In this document: positions 7,151 to 11,239 of the stretch, piece by piece
Numbering within the stretch: the stretch's first letter is position 1
How the letters are laid out: every line of letters starts with the position of its first letter
Origin: Gammaproteobacteria bacterium
GTDB lineage: Bacteria; Pseudomonadota; Gammaproteobacteria; Pseudomonadales; UBA7434
DNA: 11,239 nt
Assembly (NCBI GenBank): GCA_024280785.1
Contig: JAJRPK010000120.1
Span: 1 to 11,239, forward strand
Direction of reading: 5' to 3'
Program-made: the position numbers and the translations under genes
Notes under the pieces: model-generated
What the model was told of the DNA's origin: nothing
Seen by the model: the letters and a program-made list of their open reading frames with translations, nothing else
The model's database searches: none

Positions 7151-8392
7151 ATGGCAACATTAAGGACGAGCAGTAAAAACAAGCCTCCTCTTATCCCTGT
7201 TAGCGACCCCGCCTATTGGCAAGACCCCTACCCCATTTTAGCCGAGCTAAGAGGCAAATACCGTACACTCTATACTGATACCGGAGAGCTGGCAGTATTA
7301 CGCTGGGACGATGCAGAGTGGGCAATAAAAGGCCATGACTTTATTAACGAAGGAATAGAACGCTTAGAAATTCGTGGGTTCAAAGCGGGCGATTCGCTCC
7401 ATACTTGGCGAAGTCATGCACTGGGAATAATGGAAGGTGCCGATCATCTGCGCATACGAAAGTTGGTATCGGGAGCCCTTTCAAAACGCAGCATTGAGCC
7501 GATGCGAGCAATGATCCGCCAGCACGCCAATCGACTGATCGACAGCTTTCCCAAAGGCGAATCCACACTTAATGCCATCAACCGATTTGCTGCTGCAATC
7601 CCCCGCTTAGTCATGATGGACTTCCTGCAAATAAGCAGCGAGGAAGTCAGCGGTTCAGAAAAACCGTTAGCCGGAGCACGAATTCCCGATTGTTTCGGAC
7701 CAAAAGTTACCGCCAAAATGCGTGACAATGGCAATCGATGCATCCAGCAAGTCATGGACCACGTCGCAGCTTTGTATGAGTCGCGGCGCAAAAACCCACG
7801 CGATGATTTTCTTACGAGTTTACTCAATGCCGAAGATGAAGGCGGCAAACTAAGCCACGCCGAATTAATCACTTTATTTTCAACGGTATTTGGCTCTGGA
7901 GGAACGACTGGCGGCGCTGTCGCCTCTGGCTTGTTAGAATTGGCAACTGCCCCGGATCAGGCTAAGCTATTTCGTTCGGATACTGAACGCTGGAAAAAAG
8001 GTGTCTGCGAAGAAACTTTGCGCTTGCGGCCAGGTATTGTAGAGCTGCCGCAAAAAGCTTCTCATGATTTTGACGCATTTGGTTTGTCATTTAAAACAGG
8101 AGATACCATTTCTATTCCCTTTGGTGCTCCAAACCGCGACCCCTCACGCTGGAACAATCCACAAAAGTTTGACATCAGCCGAAACCCCGACACATGGTCA
8201 CTGACTTTTGGCTTAGGAGCACATTTCTGTATAGGCCAAGCTATAGCACGCTGCACGATAGAAGAAGCATTAGCCGTATTCGTTGAAAGAATCGAAGAAT
8301 TTGAATTGGCCAAGCCTGCACTATGGTATCCGTTTGTGATGGAGAACCGATTACAAGGATTGTCGCTAAAAATATCCCCGCGCAGATTCTGA
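7151..8392 (+). CDS. Cytochrome P450 (soluble bacterial class I type)
   Basis: A 413-residue soluble P450 with no membrane anchor. The haem-thiolate signature FGLGAHFCIGQ carries the ligand C360, and the K-helix ExxR is E288-T-L-R291. The I-helix segment is G248-S-G-G-T252-T253. Most P450s have an acidic residue directly before the first Thr (Asp251 of P450cam), but here it is Gly251, which may alter proton delivery. The ATG at 7151 is preferred to a TTG at 7145; only a weak AAGCGGA ribosome site lies upstream. It is the third gene in the plus-strand run after the Rieske oxygenase and ligase, and its stop is 5 bp from that of the convergent secreted-protein gene. No ferredoxin or ferredoxin reductase accompanies it. 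Family assignment is firm; the reaction (hydroxylation of a terpenoid or steroid-like substrate) is inferred from context. Confidence 0.95.
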   Translation: MATLRTSSKNKPPLIPVSDPAYWQDPYPILAELRGKYRTLYTDTGELAVLRWDDAEWAIKGHDFINEGIERLEIRGFKAGDSLHTWRSHALGIMEGADHLRIRKLVSGALSKRSIEPMRAMIRQHANRLIDSFPKGESTLNAINRFAAAIPRLVMMDFLQISSEEVSGSEKPLAGARIPDCFGPKVTAKMRDNGNRCIQQVMDHVAALYESRRKNPRDDFLTSLLNAEDEGGKLSHAELITLFSTVFGSGGTTGGAVASGLLELATAPDQAKLFRSDTERWKKGVCEETLRLRPGIVELPQKASHDFDAFGLSFKTGDTISIPFGAPNRDPSRWNNPQKFDISRNPDTWSLTFGLGAHFCIGQAIARCTIEEALAVFVERIEEFELAKPALWYPFVMENRLQGLSLKISPRRF

Positions 8393-8397
8393 ATTGA

Positions 8398-9297
8398 CTA
8401 ACGAAGGAATGCATGCCTTCCGGCCAGTCCGAAAAGTACGCCCAAGGCTACGATACCAAGCCCGCCAAGCAGCGGTACGTCTACCGAACTAATGGCGCAG
8501 GATGAGTCTTCAGAAAATTCAACCAAGTTCACACTGTCGACAGTACCGACGAAGGGTATGCCCGTACTGCCATATGCATAGGTGATTAATCCAATGTAAA
8601 CATTCGACCCTGCAGGACCATACACAGGCGCGGCACCGGGTAACTGACCGGTACCGTTATAAAGAATCCAATTATCCGGGTCGACACTATAATTGAGATT
8701 AGGCAGCTGCCAATACACCACCAGTGTACCGCTAGCACTGCCAACAATTCTAATATCTGCCCGTGCATCAGGTACCATATTGCTCCCTATATCGTTAACC
8801 GACGAAACCCCGTCAACGGTATTTTTCCCCTCTACAGTATACGAGGCCGAGTTTCCACGATGACCGACAACAATATGCGAAGAGTTCGCTGAATTTAAAT
8901 CGGCTACATGAACTTGAACACCGGCAAAGTTAAAGGCATTGTTAGTATATGGGTGCGTTTGTTGAGAATCCTGCTGCGTTCCTATACCAATATTACGCGC
9001 CGTATACTCAAATGGAAACCGTGTTAACCAAGCATCTAATCGGCCCTGACTGCTATTAAAATGTAAAGTAATATTGTCAGAATTGTCCTCCAAGTTCGCA
9101 CGATACCGGCCAGAAGCTTTACCGATATCGGGTAGCGCCGAGCCATTGTTAATGGCAAAATTAGTTAATATCCCGTTGCCTTCAAAGCTCTCGAATTGAC
9201 AATTTGGAGCGCTAATCGCTGCACGAACATGGCTGCTTGCAAGCAAGCAAACAGTCATAGAGAGGCAGAGCCATGGCAGAAGAGTGTGTGTAAGCAT
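8398..9297 (-). CDS. Secreted protein, probable beta-sandwich (lectin-like) with possible C-terminal sorting signal
   Basis: A 299-residue protein with an N-terminal signal peptide (hydrophobic core LLPWLCLSMTVCLLA, likely cut after HVRA). The mature part is rich in Asn, Ser, Gly and beta-prone stretches. Its ending VYIGLITYAYGSTGIPFVGTV resembles the closing strands of concanavalin/laminin-G-like folds, but I do not recognise a specific family. The C-terminus (274-299) has VPLLGG, a hydrophobic segment and a basic RHAFLR tail. This is the three-part layout of PEP-CTERM/IPTL-type sorting signals, although it is not a textbook match to either. One Cys near each end (mature N-terminus and just before the tail) might form a disulfide. 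The start lacks a Shine-Dalgarno and lies in an AT-rich leader. It is convergent with the P450 and probably transcribed separately. A cell-surface or substrate-binding role is speculation. Confidence 0.75.
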   Translation of the reverse strand: MLTHTLLPWLCLSMTVCLLASSHVRAAISAPNCQFESFEGNGILTNFAINNGSALPDIGKASGRYRANLEDNSDNITLHFNSSQGRLDAWLTRFPFEYTARNIGIGTQQDSQQTHPYTNNAFNFAGVQVHVADLNSANSSHIVVGHRGNSASYTVEGKNTVDGVSSVNDIGSNMVPDARADIRIVGSASGTLVVYWQLPNLNYSVDPDNWILYNGTGQLPGAAPVYGPAGSNVYIGLITYAYGSTGIPFVGTVDSVNLVEFSEDSSCAISSVDVPLLGGLGIVALGVLFGLAGRHAFLR

Positions 9298-9729
9298 TTT
9301 TATTTAAAATAATTTAAAACTGTAGATGCATCTTGAGCATTAAAAATAGCACATATAATAACCATTTCGTAGTGAGCACTATCACCTTGGGGTCCAAAAA
9401 ACGTCACATACAGCCCATTCTTACTAATTATTACATTTGAACGTTCTAAAATTGGAGCTAACCACCCCCATCGCTGTTGCCAGAATTCTTTGTCACACCC
9501 AGCGTAGAATCATCACTTCGACGATTCCAACAGAAAAATTGAGCGAATTAGCAAGCAAAATCAAACTCGGAGCATCTTTGTGGGTTGGCAACGCTTCAGA
9601 TAGAAAATCCACACCAGCGAAATAAATTCTTTAGCCCGTTACACGCGGAGGCTTGTAGACTGGCAATTTTTTGCAAGTTGAACTGAATGGTCAATCGACG
9701 AAATTTTTTTACGGTAAAATCCATGCCCT
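9298..9729. other. Gene-free intergenic region with small dyads
   Basis: 432 bp between the divergent secreted-protein and IclR genes. It holds an ATTTAAAA pair (9302-9309 and 9312-9319) next to the secreted-protein start and two short dyads, TAGTG-AG-CACTA (9370-9381) and TTGG-GGT-CCAA (9387-9397), that could be operators. An open stretch at 9437-9625 has only a TTG start and no convincing ribosome site or recognisable protein, so it is not called as a gene. A TAAAAT hexamer at 9715-9720 lies very near the IclR start but lacks a good -35. No RNA gene was recognised. Confidence 0.5.
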
Positions 9730-10524
9730 ATGCCTAACGTTCAAAGCAATACAAAAAAAACTGTCAAACGACAATACGCTGCGCCTGCACTATCCAAAGG
9801 TTTAGATATCCTGGAATTGATGTCAAACGAAACCAGCGCACTCTCGCTCAAGGAGATTGGCGACAAACTCAACCGCTCGCCCGGCCATATTTTTCGGATG
9901 CTTGTCATCCTTAACCAACGTGGGTATGTCTCCTTAATACCCAACACCGAAACCTACGTTTTAACACTAAAAATTTTTGAGCTCTCTCATCGACATCCAA
10001 GAGTGAAAAAATTAGCAAGCGCCGCAATGCCAGAAATGGATTCATTCACTCGTCGCGTTGAACAATCTTGCCAACTCGTTACTTACTACGACCATTGCGG
10101 GATTATCGTTGCCCAGCAAGATAGTCCTGCCGATCGTGGATTCAGTGTACGGCTAGGATCGAAAACAAACCTATGGGAAAATTGCTCAGGTCATTTGCTT
10201 TTAGCCTATGCCAATGCAGAAGAACAAGAAGAGATGATCAGCGGGCTTTCTTCCGGAGTTAGAAAGTTCATCACTAATCCCAAATTGACGAGTATGACAG
10301 AACGGGTAAAATCACAAGGCTATGAGCGAATTAAAAGCCAGCAGTTCCAAGCCGTTAAAGATATTGGCTATCCCGTCTTCGACGCTAAGGGAGAAATGAT
10401 TGCCGCCTTAGTCTGTCCTTTTTTAGAACACATTGATGGTTCGCACGCCGTCGATATCAGCGGCGCCTTGGAACAGCTAAAAGTCACTGCCGAAAGTATT
10501 TCTACTTCGCTAGTAAAGAGCTAG
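9730..10524 (+). CDS. IclR-family transcriptional regulator
   Basis: A 264-residue regulator of standard IclR length. The N-terminal winged helix-turn-helix spans about residues 17-78 (APALSKGLDILELM, then LSLKEIGDKLNRSPGHIFRML, then the wing RGYVSL...YVLT). The C-terminal effector-binding domain (about 90-264) includes the usual QGYERIKSQQF-like and IGYPVFDAKGEMIAAL segments. IclR proteins bind small metabolites and commonly control catabolic operons for aromatic or other ring compounds, so control of the neighbouring oxygenase-ligase-P450 genes or the left-hand genes is plausible. The ATG at 9730 has no clear ribosome site. An ATG at 9723 in another frame opens a four-codon reading frame ending at 9737 that overlaps the start. 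It converges with the TetR gene. Family assignment is firm; target genes and ligand are inference. Confidence 0.93.
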   Translation: MPNVQSNTKKTVKRQYAAPALSKGLDILELMSNETSALSLKEIGDKLNRSPGHIFRMLVILNQRGYVSLIPNTETYVLTLKIFELSHRHPRVKKLASAAMPEMDSFTRRVEQSCQLVTYYDHCGIIVAQQDSPADRGFSVRLGSKTNLWENCSGHLLLAYANAEEQEEMISGLSSGVRKFITNPKLTSMTERVKSQGYERIKSQQFQAVKDIGYPVFDAKGEMIAALVCPFLEHIDGSHAVDISGALEQLKVTAESISTSLVKS

Positions 10525-10647
10525 AGCTCGCAAACTCCTCCCGCTATTTCAATCCGCTATGTCATTCCGCGATCTTCAATATATCTTACAACATCCGCCG
10601 TCAACAGCAGCAGATAAACACGGCTAAACATTATTTAACTATCGCGA
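10525..10647. other. Convergent intergenic gap without clear terminator
   Basis: The 123 bp between the convergent IclR and TetR stops contains no convincing GC-rich hairpin followed by a T-run on either strand. An ATCGCGAT palindrome at 10641-10648 abuts the TetR stop but is too short to call a terminator. Confidence 0.4.
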
Positions 10648-11239
10648 TCAGCGGCTTTGAATTCCTTTGATAAAAAACATCTCTATATCTTTTTTTACAG
10701 CGTTTTTCTGAAAGGGTCGTTCTGGGTATTGCAGGTACGACAAACTGATACGCCCCATCCAGCTCTCAATTTTTTTCAATGAAATAGCAGGATCTATTTC
10801 ATTATCAATGAGTGCCTGATGGTAATAAGGATTTAAAAATTCTATCCAGGACTGTTGAATCACCTCTGATGTTCGATAAAATTGACTAGCGCCACTCTTT
10901 GGCTGATTACCAAAAATTAAATCATAGTGAGGCGCATCTGGGCTGTGCTCGATAATGTACAGCAGGCACCGAACTAAATAGTTGCAAAACGGTTTACGGT
11001 ATTTTACGTTGGCACGAATCTCATCTAAAAAGTCTTTAGATTGCGCCTCCACAACGGCCTGAATAACCGATTTTTTGTTTTCAAAATAGTGATAAAAAGT
11101 ACGCCTGGAAACTTTCGCCTGAGCGACGATATGCTCAATTTTTGTCGAGCTTATCCCTCGAGTTTGCAAGCAATGTCTTGCCGCATCTAATAGCGCGCCT
11201 CTCGCCGAGAGCGCGTCATCGTTACGAGTATTGAGCCCC
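10648..11239 (-). CDS. TetR/AcrR-family transcriptional regulator, 5' end beyond window
   Basis: The minus-strand frame stays open from the stop at 10648-10650 to the window edge, giving 196 visible residues. A TTG at 11169 could be taken as a start, but codons upstream of it encode ARGALLDAARHCLQTRG, the first helix of a TetR DNA-binding domain. The real start therefore lies outside the window. The helix-turn-helix continues as SSTKIEHIVAQAKVSRRTFYHYFENK, which is a canonical TetR signature. The C-terminal ligand domain (about 130 residues, with NYLVRCLLYIIEHSPDAP and a helical end IEMFFIKGIQSR) is divergent, as usual, and gives no ligand clue. TetR proteins are usually repressors released by a small hydrophobic ligand. 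It is convergent with the IclR gene, and its own promoter is outside the window. Targets may be the catabolic genes here or genes further right. Confidence 0.9.
   Translation of the reverse strand, partial: GLNTRNDDALSARGALLDAARHCLQTRGISSTKIEHIVAQAKVSRRTFYHYFENKKSVIQAVVEAQSKDFLDEIRANVKYRKPFCNYLVRCLLYIIEHSPDAPHYDLIFGNQPKSGASQFYRTSEVIQQSWIEFLNPYYHQALIDNEIDPAISLKKIESWMGRISLSYLQYPERPFQKNAVKKDIEMFFIKGIQSR

Noticed and set aside
7444..7872. 142-codon minus-strand open frame inside the P450 gene
   Set aside because: It lies wholly opposite a clearly functional P450 with intact motifs and has no protein-family signature.
9437..9625. 62-codon open frame in the large intergenic region
   Set aside because: It begins only with TTG, has no ribosome site and shows no recognisable protein features; it is likely chance.
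10641..10648. ATCGCGAT palindrome as terminator or operator
   Set aside because: It is only 8 bp with no T-run and sits at the TetR stop, where chance palindromes are common.

Overview
This window looks like part of a catabolic gene cluster from a Gram-negative bacterium, most likely a marine gammaproteobacterium. Three things point that way: an outer-membrane-type lipoprotein signal, the overall protein style (Rieske oxygenase, class I bacterial P450, acyl-CoA ligase, IclR and TetR regulators), and moderate base composition with AT-rich intergenic regions. The exact lineage cannot be fixed from the sequence alone. No rRNA, tRNA, insertion sequence or CRISPR array was seen.

Layout from left to right: (1) the first 46 codons of an FAD-dependent dehydrogenase of the 3-ketosteroid-dehydrogenase/fumarate-reductase flavoprotein type, on the minus strand and cut by the window edge (1-139). 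(2) A divergent gene for an unrecognised 438-residue protein built from two tandem copies of one domain (269-1585). (3) A lipoprotein PQQ-dependent dehydrogenase (1684-3747). (4) A small SnoaL/NTF2-like protein on the minus strand that shares a TTAA double stop with the PQQ gene (3744-4133). (5) An AT-rich, repeat-bearing divergent promoter region (4134-4405). (6) A plus-strand run of Rieske non-haem iron oxygenase (4406-5341), acyl-CoA synthetase (5480-7108) and cytochrome P450 (7151-8392). (7) A convergent secreted protein with a possible C-terminal sorting signal (8398-9297). (8) A 432-bp gene-free stretch. (9) An IclR-family regulator (9730-10524). (10) A TetR-family regulator on the minus strand, whose 5' end lies beyond the right edge (10648-11239).

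Taken together, the enzymes suggest oxidative breakdown of a hydrophobic, probably polycyclic or terpenoid/steroid-like compound. The PQQ enzyme could oxidise an alcohol in the periplasm. The Rieske oxygenase and P450 would insert oxygen or desaturate. The flavoprotein could dehydrogenate next to a ketone. The ligase would activate a resulting carboxylate as a CoA thioester. The SnoaL-like protein could isomerise or hydrate an intermediate. The IclR and TetR proteins are natural candidates for substrate-responsive control. The substrate is inference. No ferredoxin, ferredoxin reductase or Rieske reductase is present in the window, so electron-transfer partners must be encoded elsewhere.

The most unusual items are the internally duplicated unknown protein, where the extra Cys/His residues survive only in the first copy, and the P450, whose I-helix lacks the usual acidic residue before the catalytic threonine.
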